Shown here piece by piece: positions 1 to 9,500 of a stretch of 64,000 bases of DNA. The notes under the pieces are model-generated. The model had not been told where the DNA came from, made no database searches, and worked only from the letters and a program-made list of their open reading frames with translations. The stretch lies in NCBI GenBank assembly GCA_028284155.1, contig JANQSF010000155.1:110704-174703 (forward strand). Reading direction: 5' to 3'. A program made the translations under genes and the position numbers. Positions within the stretch are counted from its first letter, which is position 1. Every line of letters starts with the position of its first letter. This DNA is from Phycisphaeraceae bacterium (GTDB taxonomy: Bacteria; Planctomycetota; Phycisphaerae; Phycisphaerales; Phycisphaeraceae).

Positions 1-2064
1 ATACTCATCAAAGAATCCCGCGTCGACGACGCGGCCGGGCGTCGTGTCGTTTGGCGGCTGCGTGATGTCGATCAACGCCCAGTCGCCCAGCTTGGGGTTC
101 TGCAACGAGTTGGTCCGGTCGTGACCTTCGCGGTGCGTCGGGCCGGAGTTGACCACGACGTACTTCGACGGGTCCAGCGGGTTGGGGTAGATCAGCATCG
201 GCACGTGCATTCTTGCGTCAACGCTGTGATTGCCCATCACCAGCTTGTCGTTCTTCCATTGCACGACCGGCAGTTGGTTGGCCATACGTCGCAGCACGGC
301 GTTTGAATGCACGTCGCCCCACAAGACCAGGTTGGCACTACGCATGTCCCGATCCGTCACGTCCACGTCTTTCTTGACGAGTACCTCGCCGCGATACAGG
401 GCGCGCCAACGGTCAACGAAGTGATTCAACTCGAACTCAACCCAGCGCTGAACCTGCGGGTGCGGTGATTTGCCGGTCGGTCGAACGACAATGAAGCGCG
501 ACATGAATGCGTCGTCGATCGGGCCTTGCAGACCGTGCTGCTTTCGTAACGGCGGAGGGGGCGCGGCTTGATTCGATGGTTTCCACCTGGCGAACCGCGT
601 CACGTCCAACGCCCGCTCCGGTTGATCGGTCACGACCGTATCACCATCGATGACGAATCGCGTGCCTTTCGGCCAAGCGGCCTGCCCCTTCTTCGCGGAC
701 CGGAGTGTCATTCGCTTGATGTTCTTCGTCGTCACGCGCACGACGCCGTCGTCGTCGACGCGGGCGTCGATCCGACTGTCCTTCCAGTGCTCAACCAGCG
801 CGGTGGCTGTGACCCAGAACGCCTTGTTGTACCGCAGGGTGCGCGTCTGGAGCGCGACCTGCTTCGGGTGCGTGTCACGACCCTTTTTCACTGCCGCGCG
901 CATGTGCGACATGATCTGCTTGAGCGTGTCCGGGTGGTACTTGTGACCCATGCCCGGGCCGATCAGGTGCGTCAGTTCCCGGCCTTCCGCCTTGAACGCC
1001 TCTTCCATCACGCGCGCGGCCTGAATCTGTTTGTCCTTCTCACCGCTGTACGCGACAACGGGCAGGTTAAACAGGTTGCGCACGTAGCCCGGCACGTCGT
1101 ACACGCCCCACAATGCCTGCTCGACCTGCCGGGGGTACTTTTCAGGTGTTAGACGGGTGTAACGGGCCGTCTCCGCGAAGCCCGCGCCGGGGCTCATCGC
1201 GCACCACTTGTCCGGGTAGTGCGCCCCGATGTGCCAAACGCCCGCGCCGCCCATCGAGAAGCCCATGAGGACGATGCGATTGGGGTCGATGTTGTAGCGC
1301 TTCTGCACAGCCTTGACGGCGTCGAGCACGTCGATCTCGCCGGCGCTCTTGAACCCCATGCAGTGTCGGCCGAACGGGTGGAGGATGATGCCGTCCTTGA
1401 CGTGCGGCGAGATCGGGGAGCTCTTCGACTCACGCTGCGCGATGAAGTGCATGTCGGTGACCTTGTCGCCCCGGCCGTGCAGCCAGACGTAGAGGGGCTG
1501 CGGACGCCTTGGGTTGAAGTTGTAGCCGTTGGGGATTTCGAGGCCGTAGGGTTGGAGCGACCCGTCGATGGAGGAGAGGTATGCGCTCACAACACGTTGA
1601 TCTCGACCCCATGGGAGACCGGACCGGCTACTGGCCAACTTGTAACGGGCGTCGGCTGTATCCAACAGCTTGTGCGCGAGCTTTACATCGTCTTGTTTGT
1701 AGAACTCGTTGTGTTGAAGAGCGAGTTTGACTGCTTTGATGTAGACACGGATGTCGCGCTCAGGTTGTCGATCAAACGCGGCTGTTGCTGACCCGTTGTT
1801 GAATACGAAGTCTCGGTTCTCCAATTCCGTGACGCGGCGTTCTAGTTCGGCTCGGTCTTTGGGATCGATCTTGATACCCGCCGGCGGGATGCGACGTGCA
1901 ATGGGCGGGATGGGTTGGTCGGCGGCTGGTTGTTCGGCGTGCGCGGATCGGTCGGTGATGACGGGGACGGGCGTCACCGATGCGAGCAGCAGTGCGATGG
2001 CGGCGGCGAGGCGTGGAAGGCGGGCCTGCGGCCGCGCCGCTAAACGGGGTTGGCGTGACGTCAT
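1..2064 (-). CDS. Secreted alpha/beta hydrolase (prolyl oligopeptidase/esterase type), C-terminus cut by window edge
   Basis: The reading frame is open from the ATG at 2064 down to base 1, so at least 688 residues are present and the stop lies outside the window. A hydrophobic segment (LAAAIALLLASVTPVPV) near residue 20 suggests export. The core carries the nucleophile elbow GFSMGGAG with Ser near residue 270, an oxyanion-type HGRGD stretch upstream (LYVWLHGRGD), a likely acid in AYSGEKD and a likely catalytic His in GPGMGHKYHP. These fit a serine hydrolase of the prolyl oligopeptidase/esterase D group; the substrate cannot be read. The start overlaps the stop of the upstream DUF1992 gene as ATGA (2061-2064), so translation is probably coupled. 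A long C-terminal region after the hydrolase domain has no recognised family. Confidence 0.85.
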   Translation of the reverse strand, partial: MTSRQPRLAARPQARLPRLAAAIALLLASVTPVPVITDRSAHAEQPAADQPIPPIARRIPPAGIKIDPKDRAELERRVTELENRDFVFNNGSATAAFDRQPERDIRVYIKAVKLALQHNEFYKQDDVKLAHKLLDTADARYKLASSRSGLPWGRDQRVVSAYLSSIDGSLQPYGLEIPNGYNFNPRRPQPLYVWLHGRGDKVTDMHFIAQRESKSSPISPHVKDGIILHPFGRHCMGFKSAGEIDVLDAVKAVQKRYNIDPNRIVLMGFSMGGAGVWHIGAHYPDKWCAMSPGAGFAETARYTRLTPEKYPRQVEQALWGVYDVPGYVRNLFNLPVVAYSGEKDKQIQAARVMEEAFKAEGRELTHLIGPGMGHKYHPDTLKQIMSHMRAAVKKGRDTHPKQVALQTRTLRYNKAFWVTATALVEHWKDSRIDARVDDDGVVRVTTKNIKRMTLRSAKKGQAAWPKGTRFVIDGDTVVTDQPERALDVTRFARWKPSNQAAPPPPLRKQHGLQGPIDDAFMSRFIVVRPTGKSPHPQVQRWVEFELNHFVDRWRALYRGEVLVKKDVDVTDRDMRSANLVLWGDVHSNAVLRRMANQLPVVQWKNDKLVMGNHSVDARMHVPMLIYPNPLDPSKYVVVNSGPTHREGHDRTNSLQNPKLGDWALIDITQPPNDTTPGRVVDAGFFDEY

Positions 2065-2294
2065 TGCTGCGGTCCGCCGGGTTGACCGGTCGTTTCGCGT
2101 TGAATCTGCCGCAGTCGTTCGCGATTGATCCATGATCTGATCCACCAGTTGTCGTCGTACGGTTTGTCCGCGTCCGTAAGGGGTTGCCCCGCGCCTTCGA
2201 GGTTGTCGAACTTGCCTTGTTCGACCGCGTCGCGGATCGCGCGGTCGGCGACGCGCTGGATGGCGCGGTCGAGATTGACGATGTGCAGGGGCAT
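2061..2294 (-). CDS. DUF1992 (DnaJ-homologue subfamily C member 28 conserved domain) protein
   Basis: A 77-residue protein starting MPLHIVNLDRAIQRVADRAI. The order 'I..A...G.FDNLEGAGQPL' followed by a charged helix matches the DUF1992 domain, found alone in bacteria and fused to a J-domain in eukaryotes. The frame is open further upstream to 2390, but that extension runs through the inverted repeat at 2310-2383, so the internal ATG at 2294 is preferred. No strong Shine-Dalgarno is visible there. The stop overlaps the start of the hydrolase by four bases (ATGA). Its molecular role is not established. Confidence 0.8.
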   Translation of the reverse strand: MPLHIVNLDRAIQRVADRAIRDAVEQGKFDNLEGAGQPLTDADKPYDDNWWIRSWINRERLRQIQRETTGQPGGPQQ

Positions 2295-2309
2295 ATTGTG
2301 AATGCTTGT

Positions 2310-2383
2310 GTGCCACTGGCGGCTTGCCCGCCAGTGTGTTGTCGCGACGACCAACGCACTGGCGGGCAAGCCGCCAGTGGCAC
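2310..2383. repeat. REP-like paired hairpin, family A (27-bp perfect arms)
   Basis: Arms at 2310-2336 and 2357-2383 are exact reverse complements around a 20-base spacer that itself holds the palindrome GTCGCGAC. Each arm is also internally palindromic (CACTGGCGG...CCGCCAGTG around CTTGC), so the element can fold as one long stem or two small hairpins, the classic layout of paired REP elements. It lies between the VCBS gene and the DUF1992 gene. Confidence 0.8.
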
Positions 2384-2408
2384 CCGACACCCGGCGACCT
2401 TCGACCGA

Positions 2409-2426
2409 CCCCGGCCAAGGCCGGGG
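2409..2426 (-). terminator. Hairpin directly after the VCBS gene stop, possible terminator
   Basis: CCCCGGCC-AA-GGCCGGGG forms an 8-bp perfect stem directly abutting the stop codon of the minus-strand VCBS gene (2427-2429). There is no U-tract on the minus strand, so it may act as a weak terminator or 3' end stabiliser. Confidence 0.35.
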
Positions 2427-3692
2427 CTATTTGGGGGTGCGGTTCCAGTAGACCTTCAGGTTTTTGGTCGCTCGGCCGGCGGCGATGATGTCGGGTCGGC
2501 CGTCGCCATCGAGGTCGGCGATGCGCAGGTCTTCGCAGGCCATGCCGTTGTCATCGACTAGGTGTTTTGCCCAAGCCGAACGGTGGAAGTCCGTCGGCTC
2601 AAAGATCGCGACCCCAACCTTGCGCTGCTGGTCGGGCATCCGCCAACCGATGACGATCTGATCGCGGCCGCGTCCCAACACATCCGCAACCGCCAATGCA
2701 TGGCCGTGCCGCATCGTCTCGAACAAAACGTGACGCTTGACCTGCCATTGCTTGTCATTCGGCCCCTTCTTCACGACGTACGCCACACACGCATTGCCGT
2801 GCATCGGCTCGACCGTCGCGTAAAGGCCGCGATACTGACGGTCTTTCATCACGGACTGGCCCGCGCGGACCTCGCCAGCCGCGTAGTGCTTGCCATCGAC
2901 GCCGTTCAATTCACTCTTCCATTGGCCGTCGCCGCCGAGCCACGCGGAACGCACGCCCTCCTTCCCGGCGATCAGTAACCACTCGCTGCTCGATCCCGGC
3001 TTCGCGACGACATCCAGGTTGTGCGTCATGTGCATCGTGTCATTGATGAGCGTCGTTTTCCAGGCCGAGGCATCGGACGGCTCGTCCGGGACCGCGTACG
3101 CCAAAATCTTCACGCCCGCGCCCTGCCCGCCGCGATTTGCCTGACCATGCAGCGGCAGAACGACGAGTTGGAATTCACTCTTGCCCGTCTTGACCCACCG
3201 CATCCGGTGCGTCGTCACCTCGTGTTTCAGTTTGACGGGCGTCCACTTCTGCGTCGGGTCTTTGGGTCTAATCAGGTAATGCACACTGCCCGACTTGCTC
3301 GGGTCGGTGGTGTTGCCAGGGTTCCACATCGCGCCGACGGCGACCTCGACCTTGCCGTCGCCGTTGATGTCGCGGGCGGCGAGGCAGACGTTGTCCAGCG
3401 GAGTCAGGTTTTCGACCATGACGTGCTTGGGCCAGGGCTTGTTCGGCGCGCCGGGGTTTTGATACCAGACGAACTGTTTCTTGTCGGCCAGCAGGATGTC
3501 GGGCTTCTTGTCGCCGTCGACGTCGCCGATGGCGACGCCGTAGCCGATGCTGATCTTGTCGATGGTCTGGTGTTCGAACTTGGGCGTCGGGGGGTCGGCG
3601 TGCGTAGCTGTGGTGAACAACACGCACGCGGACGCGGCGACGAGAAAGGGTGAGAATGACCATCGATGGAGGCGGGTGGGTTGTGGTGTCAT
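2427..3692 (-). CDS. Exported VCBS/FG-GAP repeat protein
   Basis: 421 residues with an N-terminal signal peptide (LVAASACVLFTTATHA, likely cleavage after THA). Calcium-binding-like FG-GAP/VCBS motifs recur: DVDGDKKPDILL near residue 58, DINGDGKVEVAVG near 110, and DLDGDGRPDIIAAG near 400. Such repeats build a beta-propeller in secreted proteins of planctomycetes and usually bind calcium; no catalytic signature is visible. It may be a surface or carbohydrate-interacting protein (inference). It is divergent from the SGNH hydrolase at 3869, with the intervening region holding a small tandem repeat. The upstream Shine-Dalgarno is weak (CGAGAC). Confidence 0.88.
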   Translation of the reverse strand: MTPQPTRLHRWSFSPFLVAASACVLFTTATHADPPTPKFEHQTIDKISIGYGVAIGDVDGDKKPDILLADKKQFVWYQNPGAPNKPWPKHVMVENLTPLDNVCLAARDINGDGKVEVAVGAMWNPGNTTDPSKSGSVHYLIRPKDPTQKWTPVKLKHEVTTHRMRWVKTGKSEFQLVVLPLHGQANRGGQGAGVKILAYAVPDEPSDASAWKTTLINDTMHMTHNLDVVAKPGSSSEWLLIAGKEGVRSAWLGGDGQWKSELNGVDGKHYAAGEVRAGQSVMKDRQYRGLYATVEPMHGNACVAYVVKKGPNDKQWQVKRHVLFETMRHGHALAVADVLGRGRDQIVIGWRMPDQQRKVGVAIFEPTDFHRSAWAKHLVDDNGMACEDLRIADLDGDGRPDIIAAGRATKNLKVYWNRTPK

Positions 3693-3791
3693 GGCTTGTC
3701 TCGAATGGTGGAGGCTCGCCCTGTGGGCGACCGCGAAGCGAGGGCGTTATGTTGATGGAGCCTGTCCGCACGCCGGGTGTGTCGCGTCGTG

Positions 3792-3818
3792 CGCGTCGAG
3801 CGCGTCGAGCGCGTCGAG
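3792..3818. repeat. Three tandem 9-bp units (CGCGTCGAG)
   Basis: CGCGTCGAG is repeated three times head to tail between two divergent genes. It could be an operator or a simple slippage repeat; nothing in the sequence decides. Confidence 0.6.
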
Positions 3819-3868
3819 TAACATGGTAACTGACGAACGGAACGACGCCTTCACTTTGAGGATCCGCC

Positions 3869-4588
3869 ATGCACCACCGACTGTTTCTTGTGGCGGCCGC
3901 CGCCGCGTTGCTCACCCTGACACTGCCCACGCTGGCGCAGCAGGACAAGCCGAAACGAGACACGCCGATGGCCCCCGTGACGGACGACCCGAAGCTGCCG
4001 CGTGTGCTGCTGATCGGCGACTCGATCTCGATCGGCTACACCGTGCCGGTACGGGCGCTGCTGAAGGGCAAGGCGAACGTGCATCGGCCGAGGACCAACT
4101 GCGGGCCGACAACGCGAGGGTTGGCGCAGATCGACGCCTGGCTCGAAACCGGTGGGAAAGACAAGAAGTGGGACGTCATCCACTTCAACTGGGGCCTGCA
4201 CGACCTGAAGTACATCAACGACAAGGGCGGGCTGGTCGACGTGGACAAGGGCAAGCAGCAGGTACCGATCGATCAGTACGAGGCCAACCTGCGCAAGCTG
4301 GTCAAGCGTTTGAAGAAGACCGGTGCGACGCTGATCTGGTGCAGCACGACGCCAGTGCCCAAGGGCGCCAAGGGTCGTGTGGTCGGCGACTCGGTGAAAT
4401 ACAACGCGGCGGCGGCGCGCGTGATGAAGGCCGAGGGCGTGGCGACGAACGACCTGTACACGTTCGCATATGAACGCCAGGACAAGATCATGCGCAAGGC
4501 CAACGTGCATTTTACGCCGGAGGGGTCGAAGGTGTTGGGCAAGCGGGTGGTGGAGGTGATCTCACCAAATCTGCCGAAACAAGAATGA
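3869..4588 (+). CDS. Exported SGNH/GDSL-family hydrolase
   Basis: 239 residues with a signal peptide (LFLVAAAAALLTLTLPTLA). Block I is RVLLIGDSISIGYT with the catalytic Ser near residue 52, the block II/III region includes NCGPTTRGL and HFNWGLHDLK, and the block V His is in NVHFTPEGSKVLG near the end. This is an SGNH hydrolase, a fold used by acetyl-xylan and other carbohydrate esterases; a deacetylase role on glycans is plausible but not shown. The start is supported by GAGG at 3858-3861, seven bases before ATG. A REP-like hairpin starts five bases after the stop. Confidence 0.88.
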   Translation: MHHRLFLVAAAAALLTLTLPTLAQQDKPKRDTPMAPVTDDPKLPRVLLIGDSISIGYTVPVRALLKGKANVHRPRTNCGPTTRGLAQIDAWLETGGKDKKWDVIHFNWGLHDLKYINDKGGLVDVDKGKQQVPIDQYEANLRKLVKRLKKTGATLIWCSTTPVPKGAKGRVVGDSVKYNAAAARVMKAEGVATNDLYTFAYERQDKIMRKANVHFTPEGSKVLGKRVVEVISPNLPKQE

Positions 4589-4592
4589 TCTG

Positions 4593-4670
4593 TTTAGCCG
4601 CGCCCCGGAGGGAAGCGCGTCGGCGGCACGCATGATGTGCAAACGCGCTTCCCTCCGGGGCGCGGCTAAA
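4593..4670. repeat. REP-like paired hairpin, family B (28-bp perfect arms)
   Basis: Arms at 4593-4620 and 4643-4670 are exact reverse complements (TTTAGCCGCGCCCCGGAGGG inward) with a 22-base spacer. A related copy lies at 9699-9775. It sits 22 bases before the tyrosine transposase gene, the expected neighbourhood for a cognate REP element of a REP-associated transposase. Confidence 0.88.
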
Positions 4671-4692
4671 CGCGGACAAACGGGGCGTAGTG

Positions 4693-5286
4693 ATGGTTCT
4701 GGGTTACCACGTCATTATCAGCGCCTACGGGTTCTGGCTGCCGAACGACGAACGCCGGTCGTGGTCGGACTTTGTCGGGGCGTGGGAGTTGCTGCGGTTC
4801 GGCAAGGCGACGAAGACCGACACCCGGCGTTCGGTCGCGGGCGAACCGTTCGATTGGCGCAAGCGCGACGCCGCTCGGCAGGCGCTGAGATACACACCGG
4901 TCGTGTTCACCGGCCGACAGGCGAACGCCGTGGCGCAGGGGTTTGCGGCCTACATCGCAAAGTCGGGCATCACGGTGTGGGCGTGCGCGATCCTGCCCGA
5001 GCACGTGCACATGGTCGTCGGTCGCCACGCGTTTAAGGTCGAATCCGTGTGCAATCAGTTGAAGGGGTACGCGACACGTCGGCTGGCCGAACGCGGCCTG
5101 CATCCGCTGGCGTCGTTCTCCAAACCCGACGGTGGCGCACCGACGCCGTGGTCGCGCGGGCAGTGGAAGGTGTTTCTGGACGACGCGATGCACGTTCGGC
5201 GGGCGATCCGGTATGTTGAACAGAACCCCGTCAAAGAAGGCAAACCGGTGCAACGTTGGCCGTTCGTCACACCGTGTCGCCTGTGA
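4693..5286 (+). CDS. REP-associated tyrosine transposase (Y1/HUH, IS200-like)
   Basis: About 197 residues (a GTG three bases earlier is an alternative start). It has the N-terminal strand MVLGYHVIISAYGFWLPND typical of the Y1 transposase fold, the HUH metal-binding motif EHVHMVVGRH, and the C-terminal RYVEQNPVKEG segment, whose Tyr is the expected DNA-linking nucleophile (family form: YxxxNPVxAG). Length and motifs fit the RAYT subgroup, single-copy domesticated relatives of IS200/IS605 that act on REP hairpins. The perfect family B hairpin lies immediately upstream. The reading frame is intact, so the protein may be active. Confidence 0.9.
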   Translation: MVLGYHVIISAYGFWLPNDERRSWSDFVGAWELLRFGKATKTDTRRSVAGEPFDWRKRDAARQALRYTPVVFTGRQANAVAQGFAAYIAKSGITVWACAILPEHVHMVVGRHAFKVESVCNQLKGYATRRLAERGLHPLASFSKPDGGAPTPWSRGQWKVFLDDAMHVRRAIRYVEQNPVKEGKPVQRWPFVTPCRL

Positions 5287-5323
5287 CGTTTGGGTGGGGC
5301 TGTGACGTTTAGCGCTGGTTCGG

Positions 5324-6160
5324 TCAACCCGCGGCCGCCCACATCTGTTGGATCATCTTGATGCCTTCGGTGTAGACCTCTTCCTTGGCGGGGAAGAAGT
5401 CACGCCACACCTTGGTCGCGGCGGCGAGGTCGGGTAAGGCTCGGCCGAACGCCTCGATGCAGAGCCAACCGTCGTAGCCGATCTCGCGCAAGACTTTGAA
5501 GTGGGCCAAGTAGTCGATGTGGCCCTTTCCGGGGGTGCCGCGGTCGTTGGCGCTGACGTGGAAGTGGAGCAGTTCATCTTTGGCAGCGCGCAGGGCGGCG
5601 GGGCCGTCCTTTTCTTCGATGTTCGCGTGGAACGTGTCGTACATCGTTTTGAACGCGGGGTGGTTGACACGTCGCACGTGCGCGGCCGCGTCGGCCATCG
5701 TCGTGAACATGTAGCACTCGAACCGATTGAGGTACTCCATGGCCATCTTCAGGCCGAGGCTCTGGGCGTAGTCGGCAGCCTGAGTATGCACATTGGCGGC
5801 GTTGCCCCGCTCGGCGTCGGTTGGCGGGTCGCCGGTGAACTCGCCGAGAGGTTGGTGAAACGGGCCGCAAAGGTAGTCGCCGCCGCAGGCCTTGGCGCAG
5901 TCCAGCGCCCACTTGAGGTGATCGACGGCGGCTTGATCCCCCTTCCGCGGGTCGGCGTCGGGCGTGGCGACGGTCACGCACGTGCAGCCGAGGCCCTGGT
6001 TCTTCAGTTCGGCACCGATCTTCTCGAAGTGGGCGACGTCGCCTTCGAAGATGGGGATCTCGACGCCGTCGTAACCCAAGCCTTTGAGCTCCGCGAGGAT
6101 CGGGAAGTGTTCGTCGGTGATGTGGGTGGCCCACAGCAGCAGGTTCATGCTGATTTTCAT
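5324..6160 (-). CDS. Sugar isomerase/epimerase TIM barrel, D-tagatose/D-psicose 3-epimerase-like
   Basis: 278 residues without a signal peptide, so cytoplasmic. It belongs to the xylose-isomerase-like TIM-barrel family. Motifs typical of ketose 3-epimerases are visible: VEIPIFEG, MAMEYLNRFE (first catalytic/metal Glu), MYDTFHANIEE (metal Asp and His), HFHVSANDRGTPGKGHIDY, and CIEAFG (second catalytic Glu). The ATG at 6160 is chosen because GGAG lies seven bases upstream and MKISMNLLLW matches the family start; the frame is open upstream through a repeat. Ketohexose or 3-keto-sugar epimerisation is the likely chemistry; the true substrate is unknown. Confidence 0.88.
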   Translation of the reverse strand: MKISMNLLLWATHITDEHFPILAELKGLGYDGVEIPIFEGDVAHFEKIGAELKNQGLGCTCVTVATPDADPRKGDQAAVDHLKWALDCAKACGGDYLCGPFHQPLGEFTGDPPTDAERGNAANVHTQAADYAQSLGLKMAMEYLNRFECYMFTTMADAAAHVRRVNHPAFKTMYDTFHANIEEKDGPAALRAAKDELLHFHVSANDRGTPGKGHIDYLAHFKVLREIGYDGWLCIEAFGRALPDLAAATKVWRDFFPAKEEVYTEGIKMIQQMWAAAG

Positions 6161-6573
6161 GTCGTCGCTCCATTCACTGAGGTTGCTCGGCCCTGGTTCG
6201 GGCCAATCGAGGACTTTCGGGGTCAACCGCGGATGACGCGGATGGGCGCGGATCAGGCATAATACGGGGGCGTGCATGTTCCGCACGGGTCGAACCGCGT
6301 GCGGCCGGGGCACGTGGGGGGATACAGATATCGCGCGCGGCCGATGTTGGCAAGTCGCAGACGGTCAACGCACGCGGCACGTCTTGCTGGAGCGACCTCG
6401 TGCCTCGGCAGACACGGCCGCGACACGCATCCCGCACGTCGGCGACATTCCATGACCGCAGGCAGAAGAAGAATCCGCATCCCGGGCCGATTCTCGGGCC
6501 ATGCATTATGATGTGGGTTCCGCACCCATGGGCCGGCAAAGGGTCGGCCCGCAACCCGCCAAGAGAGCAAGAC
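6161..6573. other. 413-bp divergent intergenic region with one genomic repeat copy
   Basis: It separates the epimerase (minus) from the cytochrome dehydrogenase (plus). Positions 6226-6254 carry the ACCGCGGATGACGCGGATGG repeat also found at 9658 and, degenerately, near 10205. A possible -10 (TATGAT, 6507-6512) precedes the plus gene, and GC-rich hairpins (GGGCCG...CGGCCC, about 6531-6551) lie in its probable leader. No protein-coding stretch is convincing. Confidence 0.5.
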
Positions 6574-9500
6574 ATGACGCACCGCTCGTTCACCGCCGCC
6601 TCGATCATCGCCGTGCTGATCGGCTCGGCCCTGCTGCTCACCCACCTGACGCCCTCGGCCGACGCCCAAGCGGGCAAGGCCAAAGCCAAACGCAAGGCCG
6701 CCCTGTCACTCAACGGCGCGTCGTGGGTCTGGCTGGGCAAGGCCGCGCCGGACAACGACTCGGGCGTGATGACCAAGTCGTTCACGGTGGCCGGCCCGAT
6801 CAAGTCGGCCCGTGTCACCGGCTCCTGCGACAACCACATGCAGGTCAAGCTGAACGGGCAGACCGTGCTTTCCAGCGGCGCGTGGGAGCGGCCGGTCAAC
6901 GCGAACGTGACCAAGCAGGTCAAGACCGGCGACAACACGATCGCCGCGACGGTCCGCAACGACAGCGGGCCGGCTGGCTTCATCTTCAAGTTGGAGGTCA
7001 CGCTGGCCGACGGCAAGACGCAGGTCGTGCAGAGTGACGCGTCGTGGCAGGTCGCGGCGAAGGGCACTGAGCAAGCTCGACAGGTACACGTTGTCGCCAA
7101 GTACGGCGGCGGGCCTTGGGGCACGCTGCCCAAGCGGCCGATCGGCGGCGACCCGACCGTCTTCACCGCCGCGACGGTCAAAGACGCGATCAACGTGCCC
7201 AAGGGATTCGAAGTCGAACTGCTCTACACCGTACCCAAGAACACCCAAGGCTCGTGGGTCGCGATCACTGCGCTGCCGGACGGCCGACTCGTCGCCAGCG
7301 ACCAGGGCAACAAAGGCCTTTATTACATCACCCCCGGCAAGAGTGCAGACGACACAAAGGTCGCGAAGGTGCCCGTCAACGTGAGCAACGCGCAGGGCCT
7401 GCTCTGGGCGTTCGACTCGCTTTACGCGAACCGCAACGGCGGCGGCCTGTGGCGGATCACCGACTCGAACAAGGACGGCGAGCTTGACCACGCCGAGGCC
7501 ATTGTGCCCCTGAAAGGGGGCGGCGAGCATGGGCCGCACGCGGTGATTCTCACCGAGGACAAGAAGGGCCTGTACATCGTCGGCGGCAACCACACGGACA
7601 TCCCGCCCGACCTGACTGGGTCGCGGCAACCAAGGAATTGGGGCGAAGACCTGCTGCTGCCGCGTCAGTGGGATGCGCGCGGCCACGCCCGCGGCAAGCT
7701 CGCGCCGGGCGGTTGGGTCGCTCGCGTGTCGCCCGACGGCAAGGAACGCGTGCTTTACTCCAACGGCTTCCGCAACCAGTACGACATCGCCTTGAACAAT
7801 CACGGCGACATGTTCACCTTCGACTCGGACATGGAGTGGGACTTCGGCACGCCGTGGTACCGCCCGACGCGCGTCAACCACGTGACCAGCGGCAGCGAGT
7901 TCGGCTGGCGGTCGGGCACGGGCAAATGGCCGGCCTATTACCCCGATAGTCTGCCGGCCGTGGTCGACATCGGCCCGGCGTCGCCGGTGGGTGTGTTGTT
8001 TGGCTATGGCGCGAAATTTCCCGACAAATGGCATGAGGCGCTCTACGTGCTCGACTGGACATACGGCACCATCTGGGCCGTCCACCTGAAGCCCAACGGC
8101 TCGACATACTCCGGCAAGGTCGAAGAGTTTGTCAGCGGCAAGCCGTTGCCGGTCACCGACGCGACCGTCGGCACGGACGGCGCGTTTTACTTCACCGTCG
8201 GCGGGCGCGGCACGCAGTCGGCGTTGTATCGGGTGACGTATAGCGGTTCGGTCGACTTGGACGCGATCGGCGTGGTAGGCTCATCCACCGCCGACAAGCT
8301 TCGAAAGATTCGCCGTACGCTCGAAGAGTACCACGGCGTCAAGCACGCCGGCGCCGTGCCGAACGCGTGGCAACACCTCGGCCACGGCGACCGCTTCATC
8401 CGATACGCGGCGCGCATCGCCGTCGAGTCGCAACCGGTCAACACCTGGCGTGCCAAGGCCCTTTCGGAAACCGACCCGCAGGCGCTGATCACCGCGATGG
8501 TCGCGCTGGCCCGGCAGGGCAAGTCGACCGACCTGAACGACGCGTTGAACGCGCTGAACCGCCTCGAACTGACGGAGCTGTCTGAACAGCAGTTGCTCGA
8601 AGCGTTGCGTGCGTATCAGCTTGTCTTCATCCGTTTGGGCAAGCCCAACCGCGCCCAGCAGACGCAGGTCGTTCACAAGCTGGACGCGATCTACCCCAAC
8701 GAAAGCGACGACGCGAACGCGGAGTTGGTCAACCTGCTGGTCTACCTCGACGCACCGACGGTCGTGGACAAGACCATGAAATTGCTTGCGAACCTCAAAC
8801 CGACGCCCAAGCCCAAGTGGGCGACCGTGCTCGACCGCAACAACCGTTACGGCGGCACCGCCCAGAAGATGCTGGCCAACATGCCGCCGCTGCGGGGCAT
8901 CCACTACGCGTTCGCCCTGCGCAACGTGCGGTTCGGCTGGACGATCCCGCAGCGCGAGCAGTACTTCGCGTTCATCAACAGCGCGGCCAAACACCCCGGG
9001 GGTGCGTCGTACGCGGGCTTCCTGAACAACATCCGCAAGGAGGCGTTGGCCAATGCGTCGGCTTCCGAACGAGCCGCGGTCAAGCACCTGACGGGCGAGA
9101 ACCTGACACCCCCGCCGCCGTTCAAGGTCAAGCCCGTCACGGGGCCGGGCGAGAAGTGGACGGTTGCGTCGGCCAGCAATGCGGTCGGCAACAGCCTGAA
9201 GGGGCGAAGCTTTGAGAACGGCCGCAACGCGTTCTACGCGACCGGCTGCGTCAAGTGCCACCGTTTCGACGGTGCGGGCGGCGCGATCGGCCCGGACCTG
9301 TCGAGCGTGGGCAACAAGTTCAGCCACCGCGACCTGCTCGAAGCGATCATCGAGCCGAACAAGGTGATCAGCGACCAGTACCAGTCGCACATCCTCGAGA
9401 CGAAGGACGGCGACCGTTACATCGGCATCGTCATCGAGAACAAGGACAACGGCACGGTCGACATCTACACCAAGGACTTCGACACCAAGCCGATCACGGT

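Noticed and set aside
2310..2383. Paired hairpins as CRISPR repeats
   Set aside because: Only two inverted arms per locus, no direct repeat-spacer pattern.
1..2400. Plus-strand frames at 568-1152 and 1219-1791
   Set aside because: They are opposite the hydrolase, whose minus-strand frame contains the GFSMGG motif and a coherent protein.
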